DNA of 64,000 nt from Candidatus Eisenbacteria bacterium (GCA_020847735.1 JADLBL010000008.1:102605-166604); one strand, 5' to 3'. Shown: positions 40,458 to 49,679, numbered from the stretch's first letter. The notes: a model not told the origin generated them from the sequence alone. Program-made: numbers and translations.

Positions 40458-41128
40458 CAGCCCGCGGGCCCCGGCGCCTCGCGTAACTCGCGCACCGACA
40501 CGGCGCGCAGGCCCATGCGCGCGGCGGCGTCGAGGATCAGGTCCACGGCCTCGAGGGTCGGCGAACGCGAGGCGTCGCCGAAGACGCTCGCGTCGTGCAG
40601 GATCACGATCGAGCCGGCGCGCAACCGCCGCAGCGTCTCGCCGGCGATCCGCGCGGCGTCGTTGACGTGCGGATCCTCCGGATAGACGTCGCCCAGCACC
40701 GGAAAGTAGCCGAGCGACCGGACCCAGCGCGCCTGCGAGCGGCGCAGCATGCCGAAGGGCGCCCGGTAGCTGACCGCTCGTTCGCCGCAGGCGTCCTCGA
40801 TCGCCCCGGCGGTCTCCTCGATCTGGCGCCGCAGCAGCGCGCGCGGCATGAGCGCGGGCGGCAGGTGGTCGCGGGCGTGCACGCCCAGCTCGTGACCGGC
40901 CTCGTGCGCGCGCCGCACGATTGCCGCGTGGCGTCTCGCGTGCGGCTCGAGCACGAAGAACGTGGCGCTCGCGCCGTGCCGCGCGAGCACGTCGAGCAGC
41001 CGGGGCGTCGCCGTGGGGCTCGGCCCGTCGTCGAAGGTGAGCGCGAAACGCCCCTCGACGTGCTCGAAGCGGCACCGGACGTCGGAGCCGAACCAGCGCG
41101 CGAGCCATGGCGAGTGGACGAGGTTCAT
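40457..41128 (-). CDS. Polysaccharide deacetylase (NodB homology)
   Basis: A 223-residue NodB-domain protein: 'FALTFDDGPSPTATPRLLDV' with the catalytic Asp pair, 'HEAGHELGVHARDHLPPALM' (metal-binding His in a variant His-x3-His arrangement), 'YRAPFGMLRRS', and 'GSIVILHDAS' near the end. No signal peptide is evident. The start (ATG 41128) overlaps the stop of the acyltransferase gene (ATGA). It likely removes acetyl groups from a glycan or glycolipid precursor. Confidence 0.88.
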   Translation of the reverse strand: MNLVHSPWLARWFGSDVRCRFEHVEGRFALTFDDGPSPTATPRLLDVLARHGASATFFVLEPHARRHAAIVRRAHEAGHELGVHARDHLPPALMPRALLRRQIEETAGAIEDACGERAVSYRAPFGMLRRSQARWVRSLGYFPVLGDVYPEDPHVNDAARIAGETLRRLRAGSIVILHDASVFGDASRSPTLEAVDLILDAAARMGLRAVSVRELREAPGPAG

Positions 41129-42513
41129 TTCCCGGTGCTCCCTTCGCCCGCCACCGCGAGGCCGGCCTGGTAGTCCTTGCGGGCGGCATCGAGCATCCGC
41201 ACGATCCGGCGCCGCTCGAGGCGCAGCCGCGCGACCAGCGGGCGGTTCGACGAGAGCAGGAACGTCAGGCGCAGGCGGTGCCGCTCGCGCCGCAGCCACC
41301 CGAACCAGCCGAGGGAGGCGAGTCCGAGCGGAATGGATGCGGCGAGAAGGGCGGCGATGGGCACGAGCCCCCAGTGCGCGCCGTGCCGCAGCGCCAGCGC
41401 GACGCCGGCGTAGGCGAGCGGAAACAGCACCACGCCGCAGACGATGCGGGCGAAAGCGACGCGCGTCGGGTCGGGCGCGAAGAGCTGCCCGATCGGCCCG
41501 CACAGCCGGTACGGCAGCCAGTTGAGCAGCGCGCCGGCGAGCGCGAAGGGCGCACCCACGAGGAACGTCGCCACCAGCCGCGGCGCGGTCGCGCGCGAGC
41601 CGCCCAGTTCGCGCACGGCCTGGTCGCGCAGGTCGAGCGCGGCGAGCTTTCGCCGGTAGGCGGTCACCTCCACCCAGATGCGGTGGAGCCGGACGGGGTC
41701 GTTGCGCCGGAAGAACTCGATGGCGTCGGCGATGCCCCGCGCGAGCGTCAGCTCCGCCGCGCCGGGAGTGGCCTCGCGCAGGTCGTCGAGGTAGAGCCGC
41801 TCGATGTCGCGCACGAGCTGCGCGAGCTCGGCCGACGGCACGTTGAGGATGAGCTTCTCGAGCGATCCCTGGATGCGGTCCGTCAGCTCGCGGACGGCGG
41901 CCGCCGGATCCCGCGCGTTCGGCTCCCGCAGGTCCGCCAGCGGGATCGGCACGCCGGCCGTCACCAGCACGTCGCTGCGGAACGCTGTGCGCTCCTCGAA
42001 ATGCAGGCCGATGGGCAGCAGCACGAGGTCGCCGGCGCCCTCCGGCGCGAACTCGTAGGCGAGAGCCATGCGGGCGGCGCCGGTCTTGAGGCGCTCGACC
42101 TTGCGATCGCTGCGGCTCGTGCCCTCGGGAAAGATCAGCACCGCTCCCCCTTCGCGCAGCAGGCGGTTGCACTCCGCGAACATCTCGACGTTGCGGTGCA
42201 TCTGTTCGGCCGCGTCCTCGTGACGGTAAACGGGCACCGTGCCGGCGAGGCGCAGGGCGAAACCGAGCAGCGGGTGCGCGAACAGTCCGCTGTAGGCGAC
42301 GAAGTGCAGCCGCCGCGGCACCGCGGCGCCGAGCACGAGCACGTCGGTGAGCGACGCGGGATGGTTCGCGACCACCAGCAGCGGCCCGCGGGGCGGCAGG
42401 AGTTCGGCGTGCCGGAACTCGATGCGGCGGTAGTAGAGCCGCACCGCGCTTCCCAGCACTAGCCGCAGCAGCGCGTAGAAGACGCCGCCCACCGCCCGGA
42501 TCGCGCGCTCCAT
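41125..42513 (-). CDS. PlsC-type acyltransferase
   Basis: A 462-residue membrane-associated acyltransferase. The catalytic motif is 'VVANHPASLTDVLVLGA', the His-Pro-x-Ser variant seen in some glycerol-phosphate acyltransferases. The acyl-acceptor site is 'VLIFPEGTSRSDRKVERLKT'. The C-terminal half contains three or four hydrophobic segments (e.g. 'IVCGVVLFPLAYAGVALALR'). Start at ATG 42513. It acts in membrane phospholipid synthesis and is coupled to the deacetylase gene. Confidence 0.88.
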   Translation of the reverse strand: MERAIRAVGGVFYALLRLVLGSAVRLYYRRIEFRHAELLPPRGPLLVVANHPASLTDVLVLGAAVPRRLHFVAYSGLFAHPLLGFALRLAGTVPVYRHEDAAEQMHRNVEMFAECNRLLREGGAVLIFPEGTSRSDRKVERLKTGAARMALAYEFAPEGAGDLVLLPIGLHFEERTAFRSDVLVTAGVPIPLADLREPNARDPAAAVRELTDRIQGSLEKLILNVPSAELAQLVRDIERLYLDDLREATPGAAELTLARGIADAIEFFRRNDPVRLHRIWVEVTAYRRKLAALDLRDQAVRELGGSRATAPRLVATFLVGAPFALAGALLNWLPYRLCGPIGQLFAPDPTRVAFARIVCGVVLFPLAYAGVALALRHGAHWGLVPIAALLAASIPLGLASLGWFGWLRRERHRLRLTFLLSSNRPLVARLRLERRRIVRMLDAARKDYQAGLAVAGEGSTGK

Positions 42514-42597
42514 GCCGGGGACGTTAGCGCGGACCGTTCGGACACCGCCAGCCGGGCGCACGTGCGGGGCGGCCGCCCGCCCGCGCCTGGCGCGCGC

Positions 42598-43443
42598 CTA
42601 CGGCATCCCCTGCGCGAGCAGCGCGATCGCGACGAGCGCGAGCGCCACGCCGGCCTGCTGGAGCTTCGCGAGGCGCTCGTGCATCACGAGCCGGGCGAGC
42701 ACCACGGTGCTGGCGGGCGCGAGCGAGACGAGCGTGGCCATGAGGCTCCGGGGCCCGTGCCGGGCGGCGAGCCAGTAGAGCAGGTTCGCCGTCACGTCGA
42801 ACGCGCCGCAGCCGGCGATGGCCGGCCACAGCCCGCGCGGCACCCGCGCTTCGCCGCGGCGCGCGAGCAGCGCGAGCGAGAGCGCGACGGTGCCCACCGC
42901 GCGGGCGAGCGCGAGCGGCCACAGGCCGCTGCCCGCGGGGATGCGACCGATGCAGACGAGAAAGCCGCCGACGAACAGGCCGCTCGCGACCGCGGTGGCG
43001 AGCGCCGCGGGCGTCGGGAACGCGCGCGTCCCGCCGCCGCGCTCGCCAGCGCCGATCAGCGCGACCGCGAGCACGCCGAGCGCGATGCCGGTGAGCGCGG
43101 CGGGCCCGGGACGCTCGCCCGCGAGCAGCCCGAAGGCGACGGGCAGGAAGATGGCGATCATCGAGATGACGGGCGCGACGGTGCTGACCGTGCCGACCGC
43201 GAGCGCGCGGTAGAGCAGCAGCACGCCGACGCTTCCCGAAACCCCGGCCGCGACGGCCCAGCCGCCCGCCTCGGGCCGCAGCGCGCCGCCGGCGGCGAGG
43301 GCGGCGGCGAGCAGCGCGAGCAGCCCGATCGCCTGCGAGGCCGCGGTCACCGCCAGCACCGGGCCGCGGCGCGAAGCCCAGCCGCCGAGAAAATCGGCCG
43401 AGCCGTAGAGCAGCGACGAGGCGAACGCGAGCAGGAACGGCAT
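42598..43443 (-). CDS. EamA/DMT-family transporter
   Basis: A 281-residue protein with about ten hydrophobic segments in two EamA repeats, starting 'MPFLLAFASSLLYGSADFLG'. The second half contains 'FDVTANLLYWLAARHGPRSL' and 'LARLVMHERLAKLQQAGVAL', typical of drug/metabolite exporters. The substrate cannot be told. The ATG is 2 bases after the stop of the Nudix-MBL gene, so they share a transcript. A large open frame covering this region on to 45291 is due to high GC and is not a gene. Confidence 0.87.
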   Translation of the reverse strand: MPFLLAFASSLLYGSADFLGGWASRRGPVLAVTAASQAIGLLALLAAALAAGGALRPEAGGWAVAAGVSGSVGVLLLYRALAVGTVSTVAPVISMIAIFLPVAFGLLAGERPGPAALTGIALGVLAVALIGAGERGGGTRAFPTPAALATAVASGLFVGGFLVCIGRIPAGSGLWPLALARAVGTVALSLALLARRGEARVPRGLWPAIAGCGAFDVTANLLYWLAARHGPRSLMATLVSLAPASTVVLARLVMHERLAKLQQAGVALALVAIALLAQGMP

Positions 43444-43445
43444 GG

Positions 43446-44945
43446 CTACGCTTCGCCCGCGCCCCGCCAGAGGTCGCCCTCGCGCGCGGCGCGGCCCTCG
43501 CGCTCGAGCAGTTGCAGGTGCGCGAGCAGCGAGCGCTCGGCGAGCGGCCACAGATCGGGCGGCGTGTCGGCGTAGGCCTCGGGCAGCAGCTCGGCGATCG
43601 CACGCGGCGCCGGGCGCAGCGCGGCGCGCACTTTCGCCTCGCGGCCGCGCCGGTGCTCGATGAGCTGACGAATGCGGCGCACGGCCGCGCCCTGCGGCGA
43701 GCCGTGCGCCGGGAACAGCGTTCCGGGGTTCAGCGCCGCGAGGCGTTCGAGCGAGGCGAGGTACTGCCCCATGTCGCCGTCGGGCGGATCGATGATCACG
43801 CTGCCGGGCCCGCCCGGCACGAGGTCGCCGCAGAAGAGCGCCCGGCTCGCGGGCCGCCACAGGCTGAGCGAGTCGCGCGTGTGCCCGGGCGTCGCGAGCA
43901 CGTGCAGGTCCCACGCGGGATCGCCGGGCGAGAGCCGCACGAGATCGCCGTCGGCGAGCACGGTGTCGAGCTTCACGTGCGGCGCGAGCGCGGCGTGGCC
44001 GGCGACGCGCGCGCCGAAGCGTTCGCGGCACGCCTCGACGCCGCCGGTGTGGTCGGGGTGATGGTGCGTGACAATGACGGTCGTCACGCGGCGGCCTTCG
44101 CGCTCGAGCATGCCGGCGAGGGCGAACAGCGCCTCCAGCTCGGCCGGCTCGCCGGCGCCGGGGTCCACGAGCGTCAGGTCGCGAACGCCGATCAGGTAGG
44201 CGTTCGTGTGCCGGGCGGGCGGCAGGGGTCGGGTGCGCATCGGGTGCATCACGACGCCATGCTGCATCTCGATGCGCCGCACGGGCCGGCCGGTCACCTC
44301 GGGCCCTTCGGCGAGCCGGGCGGCGAGGCCGTCCTCCCCCGCGGCGATGGCGCGCAGCGACCACAGGATGGGCGCGACGAACGTGACCTCGCCGCGCTCC
44401 CAGCGCGCGAGCGCGTCGGCGGGCCTCACCCACTCCCCTTGCGCGAGCTCGCCGGGAAGGATCTCCGGCTCCTGGCCCTCGGGCACGCGCGCCAGGTAGT
44501 AAAGGGTGTCGAAGCGCACCGGCGCGAACACCGGCGTCCGCCAGCGGCCCGCGAACTCGAGCTCGGCGGGATCGAAGCTCCAGCCGTGCTCGCGCGCGAT
44601 CGCCGCGAGCGACACGCCGCCGGCCAGCAGCCGCGCGCGCGCCGCGGCCCGCGCGCCGGCGTCGGCGGCGCCGTGCACGCCGACCAGCACGCCGGTCTCC
44701 TCGAGCGTCTCGCGGATGGCGCAGGCGCGCGCGGCGCGCTCGGCCTCGTCGGCGACGCCGGGCAGCGGCAGCTCGGCGTCGGCCCCGTCCACCTTGCCGC
44801 CGATGAACGCCTGAAAGCCCGGCTGAACGGGGACGGCATCGCCGCGCCGCACCCAGAAGACCTCGAGCCCGGAGCCGCGGCCGCGCACCAGCACGATCAC
44901 GGCGGCGTCGCGAAACATCGGCCTGGGTGCGGAACTCGCGGGCAT
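43446..44945 (-). CDS. Nudix hydrolase fused to metallo-beta-lactamase domain
   Basis: A 499-residue two-enzyme fusion. Residues 10-230 are a Nudix domain whose box ends 'CAIRETLEETGVLVGV', with an insertion between 'GGKVDGAD' and the box helix. Residues 240-499 are an MBL domain with 'VIVTHHHPDHTGGVEACRER', 'VLATPGHTRDSLSLW', 'LFCGDLVPG' and a winged-helix tail of lactamase-B2 type. In other bacteria and in animals these are separate proteins (Nudix 19-like and LACTB2-like). The joint substrate is unknown; acyl-CoA or RNA ends are possibilities. Confidence 0.85.
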   Translation of the reverse strand: MPASSAPRPMFRDAAVIVLVRGRGSGLEVFWVRRGDAVPVQPGFQAFIGGKVDGADAELPLPGVADEAERAARACAIRETLEETGVLVGVHGAADAGARAAARARLLAGGVSLAAIAREHGWSFDPAELEFAGRWRTPVFAPVRFDTLYYLARVPEGQEPEILPGELAQGEWVRPADALARWERGEVTFVAPILWSLRAIAAGEDGLAARLAEGPEVTGRPVRRIEMQHGVVMHPMRTRPLPPARHTNAYLIGVRDLTLVDPGAGEPAELEALFALAGMLEREGRRVTTVIVTHHHPDHTGGVEACRERFGARVAGHAALAPHVKLDTVLADGDLVRLSPGDPAWDLHVLATPGHTRDSLSLWRPASRALFCGDLVPGGPGSVIIDPPDGDMGQYLASLERLAALNPGTLFPAHGSPQGAAVRRIRQLIEHRRGREAKVRAALRPAPRAIAELLPEAYADTPPDLWPLAERSLLAHLQLLEREGRAAREGDLWRGAGEA

Positions 44946-45086
44946 GACCGCGCACCTTGGAGCGCGCGCGCGCGGCGCGCAAGTGCCGGCGGCCCGGACG
45001 CGGCCGCGAACGCGAAGGCCGCCGCGTGCGCCGCGGCGGCCCTGCGTGTTTCCCGGGGCGGCGCTCCGGCGCCGGGCGAACCGGCC

Positions 45087-46433
45087 CTACTTCGCGGCGC
45101 TGGTCGCCAGCACCGCGTCGGTGGCCTTCTCGACGATGCCGAGCGCTTCGTCCACCTCGGCGGCGGTGATGTCGAGCGGCGGACGGAAGCGCAGCGAGCG
45201 GTGTCCGCACGGCAGGATGATCATGCCCAGCTCGTAGGCCTTCTTCGCGACGGCGTCGCGCGTCGCGCCGTCGGGGAAGTCCACGGCGCACATCAGGCCG
45301 CGGCCGCGCGCGTTGGACAGCACGTCGGCCCTGCGCGACTGCATCGCCTCGAGGCCGGCGAGCAGGTGCGCGCCGACGGTGGCGGCGTTCCGGACCAGCT
45401 TCTCCTCCTCGATGATCTCCAGGTAGCGCTGGCAGCGCACCATGTCCACCAGGTTGCCGCCCCAGGTCGAGTTGATGCGGCTCTTGACGCGGAAGACGTT
45501 CTGCGGCTCCTCGTCCACGCGCCCGCCCCCGAGGCAGCCGCAGACCTGCATCTTCTTGCCGAACGCGAGCAGGTCCGGCTGCACGCCGAGCTGCGGGTAG
45601 GCCCAGAAGGTCCCGGTCAGGCCGACGCCGGTCTGCACCTCGTCCACGATGAACAGCGCGTCGTTCTCGTGCGCGAGCGCGACCAGGGCCTTGAGGAACT
45701 CGGGACGGAAGTGGTTGTCGCCGCCCTCGGCCTGGATGGGCTCGAGGATCACCGCGGCGATGCCGTGCGGGTCGGCGTGGAACGCGGCCTTCACCTCGTC
45801 CAGCGAGGCGCGCTCGGCCTGCGCGACGCGGGCCAGCTCGGCGGCGTCCACGGGGAAGCGCAGCGCCGGATTGCTCACGCGCGGCCAGTCGAACTTCGCG
45901 AAGTACTGGTACTTCCGCGGGTCGGCGGTGTTGGTCATCGAGACCGTGTAGCCGCTGCGGCCGTGGAAGGCGTCGCGGAAGTGCAGGATCCGGTGCCCTT
46001 CCTCGCGCTCGATGCCCTTCGCGAAGTTGCGCCGCACCTTCCAGTCCATGGCCGCCTTGAGCGCGTTCTCGACGCCCAGCGCCCCGCCGGCGACGAAGAA
46101 GGCGTGCTTCCAGTCAGGGCCCATGGCGACGCGCCCGAAGGTGTCCACGAACTCGGCCATCTCGGTCGTGTAGATGTCCGAGTTGGTCGGGTTGACGAGC
46201 GCCGCGCGCGTCAGGCGGGCCAGGAACTCGCCGTCCTTGAGCTTCGGGTGGTTGAAGCCGATCGGAAAGGTCGCGAAGAACGAGAACAGGTCGAGGAACG
46301 AGCGGTTGCCGCGCGAATCCCAAATCCGGCGGCCCTGGCTCTTCTCGAGATCGAGCACGATGTCGTAGCCGTCCGCCAGCATGTGGCGGTGCAGCGTGTC
46401 GTGCACCTGGTTCGGGGCGATGTGCTTGCTCAT
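45087..46433 (-). CDS. lat: L-lysine 6-transaminase
   Basis: A 448-residue class-III aminotransferase of the lysine epsilon-aminotransferase type. Motifs: 'FVAGGALGVENALKAAMDWK', 'FRDAFHGRSGYTVSMTNT', 'ALFIVDEVQTGVGLTGTFWA' with the cofactor Asp, and 'LLAFGKKMQVCG' with the PLP lysine. It converts lysine and 2-oxoglutarate to a semialdehyde and glutamate. ATG 46433 overlaps the stop of the Lrp-type regulator (ATGA); co-transcription with an Lrp homologue is a common arrangement for this enzyme. Confidence 0.92.
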   Translation of the reverse strand: MSKHIAPNQVHDTLHRHMLADGYDIVLDLEKSQGRRIWDSRGNRSFLDLFSFFATFPIGFNHPKLKDGEFLARLTRAALVNPTNSDIYTTEMAEFVDTFGRVAMGPDWKHAFFVAGGALGVENALKAAMDWKVRRNFAKGIEREEGHRILHFRDAFHGRSGYTVSMTNTADPRKYQYFAKFDWPRVSNPALRFPVDAAELARVAQAERASLDEVKAAFHADPHGIAAVILEPIQAEGGDNHFRPEFLKALVALAHENDALFIVDEVQTGVGLTGTFWAYPQLGVQPDLLAFGKKMQVCGCLGGGRVDEEPQNVFRVKSRINSTWGGNLVDMVRCQRYLEIIEEEKLVRNAATVGAHLLAGLEAMQSRRADVLSNARGRGLMCAVDFPDGATRDAVAKKAYELGMIILPCGHRSLRFRPPLDITAAEVDEALGIVEKATDAVLATSAAK

Positions 46434-46927
46434 GACTCGGCTCCTCGGGCGACGGGCTCGACGTAGGTTTCTTCCTTGGTGGTGGACAGCACCATCACCG
46501 TGCGGGTCTGCCGCACGCCGTCGTGGGCGGCGAGCTGCTCGAGCAGCAGGCGCTGCAGCGACTCCATGTCGCGCACCCGCACCTTGAGCAGCAGCGAGAA
46601 CTCGCCGGTGACGTGATGGCATTCCTGGACTTCGTTCAAGCGGGTCACGCGCTCGAGAAACGCGGACTCGAAGCGCGGGTTCTCGATGAACACCTCCACG
46701 AACGCCGTGATCGAGGCGCCGACGGCCTCCGGCCGCACGAGCGCGGTCCAGCGGCGGATGACGCCCGAGGCCTCGAGCTTGCGGAGCCGCTCGTTCACGG
46801 CGGCGGTCGAGAGTCCGACCTTCTTCGCGATCTCGGCCTGGGCGCTGGCTCCGTCGCGCTGCACGAGCTGCAGGATGCGGCGGTCCTTGGCGTCTAGCTT
46901 CAAGTGTTCGTACGGTCGCGTGACCAT
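46430..46927 (-). CDS. Lrp/AsnC-family regulator
   Basis: A 165-residue regulator with an N-terminal helix-turn-helix ('KDRRILQLVQRDGASAQAEI', 'AKKVGLSTAAVNERLRKLEA') and a C-terminal RAM ligand domain ('ITAFVEVFIENPRFESAFLE', 'HHVTGEFSLLLKVRV'). It probably senses lysine or a product and controls the coupled lysine aminotransferase. The start ATG lies only 6 bases after a consensus -10 box, so the message may be leaderless. Confidence 0.9.
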   Translation of the reverse strand: MVTRPYEHLKLDAKDRRILQLVQRDGASAQAEIAKKVGLSTAAVNERLRKLEASGVIRRWTALVRPEAVGASITAFVEVFIENPRFESAFLERVTRLNEVQECHHVTGEFSLLLKVRVRDMESLQRLLLEQLAAHDGVRQTRTVMVLSTTKEETYVEPVARGAES

Positions 46928-46933
46928 GTGACC

Positions 46934-46962
46934 ATTATATTTTCGGCAGGATAGTCTGTCAA
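46934..46962 (-). promoter_or_regulatory. Consensus sigma70 promoter of the lrp-lat operon
   Basis: On the minus strand a perfect TTGACA (46962-46957) is followed after exactly 17 bases by a perfect TATAAT (46939-46934), a striking signal in GC-rich DNA. The Lrp start codon begins 6 bases downstream. An inverted repeat TTCGG/CCGAA overlaps the spacer, and tandem GTGACCAT repeats overlap the start codon, possible regulator sites. Confidence 0.85.
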
Positions 46963-47043
46963 CCGAATGGATTATTGCGCCACGGCCGTTCCGCCCGGAA
47001 CCGACTGGCGGCGCGCGAAACCTCCGGGTAGGGTGCCGCCACC

Positions 47044-47670
47044 ATGATCTTCGCCCTCGACCTGGAAGGCTGCCTCGCCCCCGAAATCTGGCCCGCGCTG
47101 GGCGCGCAGTTCTCGGTCCGCGAGTTCTCGCTCACGACCCGCGACCTCGGCGACTTCGACGAGCTGATGCGCCTGCGCGTCGCGGCCGCGCGCGCGGCGG
47201 GTCTGCGCCTGGCCGACCTGCAGGTCATCGCGCACGCCGTCGAGCCCTACCTGGGCGCGCGCGAGTTCGTCGCCCGGCTGCGGGCCCTCGGCAACGTCAT
47301 CATCATCTCGGACACGTTCCACGAGTTCGCCGACCCGATCGCCGCCAGGCTCGGCGGCGTCAACCTGTTCGCGAACCAGTTCGAGGTGGACGAGGCCGGC
47401 GAGCTCGCGGGCATCAAGCTGCGCATTCGCGGGCAGAAGGAGCGGCTCGTCACCGGCTTCAAGTCCGCCGGCTTCAAGGTCGCGGCCATGGGCGACAGCA
47501 TGAACGACTACTCGCTGCTGGGCTCGTGCGACTACCCGCTGATGTTCCGCCCGGTCGAAGCGCTGCGCGCGAAGTTCCCCGGAGCGCCCGAGGCGCAGAA
47601 CCTCGACGAGGCGCTGGCGTTCTTCACCGACGCGCGGCGCCGGCTGGACGAGAGCGAGAAGCAGGGCTGA
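47044..47670 (+). CDS. thrH: Phosphoserine phosphatase / homoserine phosphotransferase ThrH
   Basis: A 208-residue HAD-superfamily enzyme. It begins 'MIFALDLEGCLAPEIWPALG', matching ThrH with nucleophile Asp6 and the unusual Glu8. Further motifs are 'NVIIISDTFHEFADPIAARL' and 'KVAAMGDSMNDYSLLGSCDY'. ThrH dephosphorylates phosphoserine and can transfer phosphate to homoserine. It is divergent from the lrp-lat operon. Full length. Confidence 0.9.
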   Translation: MIFALDLEGCLAPEIWPALGAQFSVREFSLTTRDLGDFDELMRLRVAAARAAGLRLADLQVIAHAVEPYLGAREFVARLRALGNVIIISDTFHEFADPIAARLGGVNLFANQFEVDEAGELAGIKLRIRGQKERLVTGFKSAGFKVAAMGDSMNDYSLLGSCDYPLMFRPVEALRAKFPGAPEAQNLDEALAFFTDARRRLDESEKQG

Positions 47671-47737
47671 AGGCGCGCCGCACGCGCGGCTCCTTTCTCC
47701 CTTCGCGCGAGGCCGCCGGACGGGCGCCGGGGCACGC

Positions 47738-48433
47738 TCAGCGCAGCGCGCGCGCCCAGTCGAGCAGCGCCCGCGCGTCGCCGAGATCGTCCAGCAGCAG
47801 GTCGGGCGCGTGCGGCGCGAGCTGCGCGCGCGTCCGGCCGCCGGTCGCGACGGCGACGGCGTGAGCGCCGGCGGCGCGGGCGCACTCGATGTCCAGCTCG
47901 GTGTCGCCCACGACCACGCAGCGCGAGGGCGGCGCGCCCCAGCGCTCGGCCGCCCGCGTGACGGCGACGCGCGCCATCGCGTTGCGGTCCGGCCCGTCGC
48001 TGGCGTAGGTGCCGAAGGCGAAGTGCTCGAACAGCCCGAACGCGGCGAGCTTGATCCGCGCGAACGGGGGCATGTTGCCCGTCAGCAGCCCGCGCACGTG
48101 CGCGGGCTCCGCCGCGATCGCATCCAGCAGCTCGCGCACGCCCGGCAGCACGTGTCCGCGCGTGCCGGCGAGCAACCGGCCCAGGTGCGCCCCGGTCGCG
48201 GACCAGAAGCGCTCGCGCTCGCCGTCGGAGAGCGCGCGGCCGTGCCGGGCGAGCACGTCGGCGAGGATGAGCGTGTCGGTGCGGCCGGCGAGAGCCACGC
48301 CGTCGAGCGCGCCCTCGATGCCGCACAGGTCGCGAAACGCCAGCTCGAGCGCTTCGCGGCCCGCGCCCTCGGTGCGCACGAGCGTGCCATCCACGTCGAA
48401 CAGCCAGACCAGCGGCGGCGGCGAACGGTCCAT
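47738..48433 (-). CDS. HAD-family hydrolase (phosphoglycolate phosphatase-like)
   Basis: A 231-residue HAD hydrolase with 'WLFDVDGTLVRTEGAGREAL' (Asp13, Asp15), a helical cap domain, 'VRGLLTGNMPPFARIKLAAF' and 'VVVGDTELDIECARAAGAHA'. It would remove phosphate from a small metabolite, possibly 2-phosphoglycolate. Convergent with thrH and divergent from the glycosyltransferase gene. Confidence 0.85.
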   Translation of the reverse strand: MDRSPPPLVWLFDVDGTLVRTEGAGREALELAFRDLCGIEGALDGVALAGRTDTLILADVLARHGRALSDGERERFWSATGAHLGRLLAGTRGHVLPGVRELLDAIAAEPAHVRGLLTGNMPPFARIKLAAFGLFEHFAFGTYASDGPDRNAMARVAVTRAAERWGAPPSRCVVVGDTELDIECARAAGAHAVAVATGGRTRAQLAPHAPDLLLDDLGDARALLDWARALR

Positions 48434-48500
48434 GCCGCAGCCTAGCGAGTCGCGGCGATTTCGCGAAGCGCCCGGTCCGGGCTAGGATTCCGTGGCCTCG

Positions 48501-49679
48501 ATGGTCGCGCCCCCGAACCCGAGAGGGACCTTGTCCCACGTGAGCGAAGCCGCGCGCAGGCCCCGCCTGCTCATCGTCGGTCCGCTGCCGCCCCCGATCG
48601 GCGGCGTGGAGACGTTCACGCAGGCGATCCTCGATTCGCCCGGGTTCGCGCCCTTCGAGATCGCGCACTGCGACACCACCAAGCGGCGCGCCAAATCCTC
48701 GCAGGGCCGTTTCGACGCGCTCAACTTCGGCTGGGCGTTCGTCCACGCCTGGCGGGTGCTGCGCGCGACGCGGCGCTTCCGCCCCGACGTCGTCTACGTG
48801 CCGGTCGCGGGGACGCTCTCGGGCGTGCTGCGCGACCTGGCGCTGGCCGCGATCGCCCGGCGCTCGGGCGCGCTCGTCCTCGGGCACCAGCACGCCGGCG
48901 ACATCCGCGAGGTGCTCGCCCGGCGCGGCCTGCTCGGGCGGATCGTGCGCGCGGGCTTCGGCGGCTTCGACTCGATGCTGGTGCTGGGCGAACCGTGGCG
49001 CGCGCTGTTCGAGCGCTGGGGCCTGGCCTGCCCGATCGCCGTCTGCCCTTCGACCCTGCGGCGCGAGGTGTTCGAACGCGGCGCGGCGTTCACGAGCGAG
49101 GTCCGCCGCGAGGGCCCCGCGCGCGTCCTGTACGTCGGGCAGGTGGGTCGGCGCAAGGGCGTGCACGATCTGCTGCGCGCGCTGCGAAGGCTGCTCGACG
49201 AGGGCGAAGCGATCGAGCTGACCGTGGTCGGACCCGCCCAGCTCGAAGGCGAGCTCGAGGCGGCGAAGGCGCTCGCGGGCGAGCTGTCGCTCGATGGCCG
49301 GGCACGTTTCACCGGCGCGCTCACCGGTGAGGCGCTTTACGAGCAGTTCCGCTCCCACGACCTGTTCGCGCTGCCGAGCTACAACGAGGGGATTCCGGCG
49401 GTGCTGTACGAGGCCGGCGCGTTCGGCCTTCCGGTCGTGACCACGCCGGTCGGCGCGATCGCCGACCTGGTGCGCGACGGCGAGAACGGCCTGCTCGTCA
49501 CGCCCGGAGACGCCGAGGCGCTCGCCGCGGCGCTGCGCCGCCTGAGCGGCGAGCCCGGGCTGCGCGAGCGGCTCGGCGCGCAGCTGCGGCGCGACGTGGA
49601 GGCCTTCCACCCCGACCGGGCCGCGGCGCGCATCGTCGCGGCGACGCGCGAGCTGCTCGCGGGCAGGGGCCGGCCGTGA
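48501..49679 (+). CDS. Glycosyltransferase, family 4 type
   Basis: A 392-residue GT-B glycosyltransferase. The N-terminal half has 'RLLIVGPLPPPIGGVETFTQ', and the C-terminal half 'ARVLYVGQVGRRKGVHDLLR' and 'LFALPSYNEGIPAVLYEAGA', with the conserved EGxPxxxxE sugar-nucleotide motif. The start is ambiguous among GTG 48492, ATG 48501 and GTG 48540. It overlaps the heparinase-family gene by 4 bases, which suggests a common surface-polysaccharide pathway. Confidence 0.88.
   Translation: MVAPPNPRGTLSHVSEAARRPRLLIVGPLPPPIGGVETFTQAILDSPGFAPFEIAHCDTTKRRAKSSQGRFDALNFGWAFVHAWRVLRATRRFRPDVVYVPVAGTLSGVLRDLALAAIARRSGALVLGHQHAGDIREVLARRGLLGRIVRAGFGGFDSMLVLGEPWRALFERWGLACPIAVCPSTLRREVFERGAAFTSEVRREGPARVLYVGQVGRRKGVHDLLRALRRLLDEGEAIELTVVGPAQLEGELEAAKALAGELSLDGRARFTGALTGEALYEQFRSHDLFALPSYNEGIPAVLYEAGAFGLPVVTTPVGAIADLVRDGENGLLVTPGDAEALAAALRRLSGEPGLRERLGAQLRRDVEAFHPDRAAARIVAATRELLAGRGRP

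Noticed and set aside
42598..45291. A long (897-codon) minus-strand open frame
   Set aside because: Only its last part (from ATG 43443) is the EamA transporter; the rest runs antisense/out of frame over the Nudix-MBL gene and is Arg/Ala/Gly-rich, typical of spurious frames in high-GC DNA.
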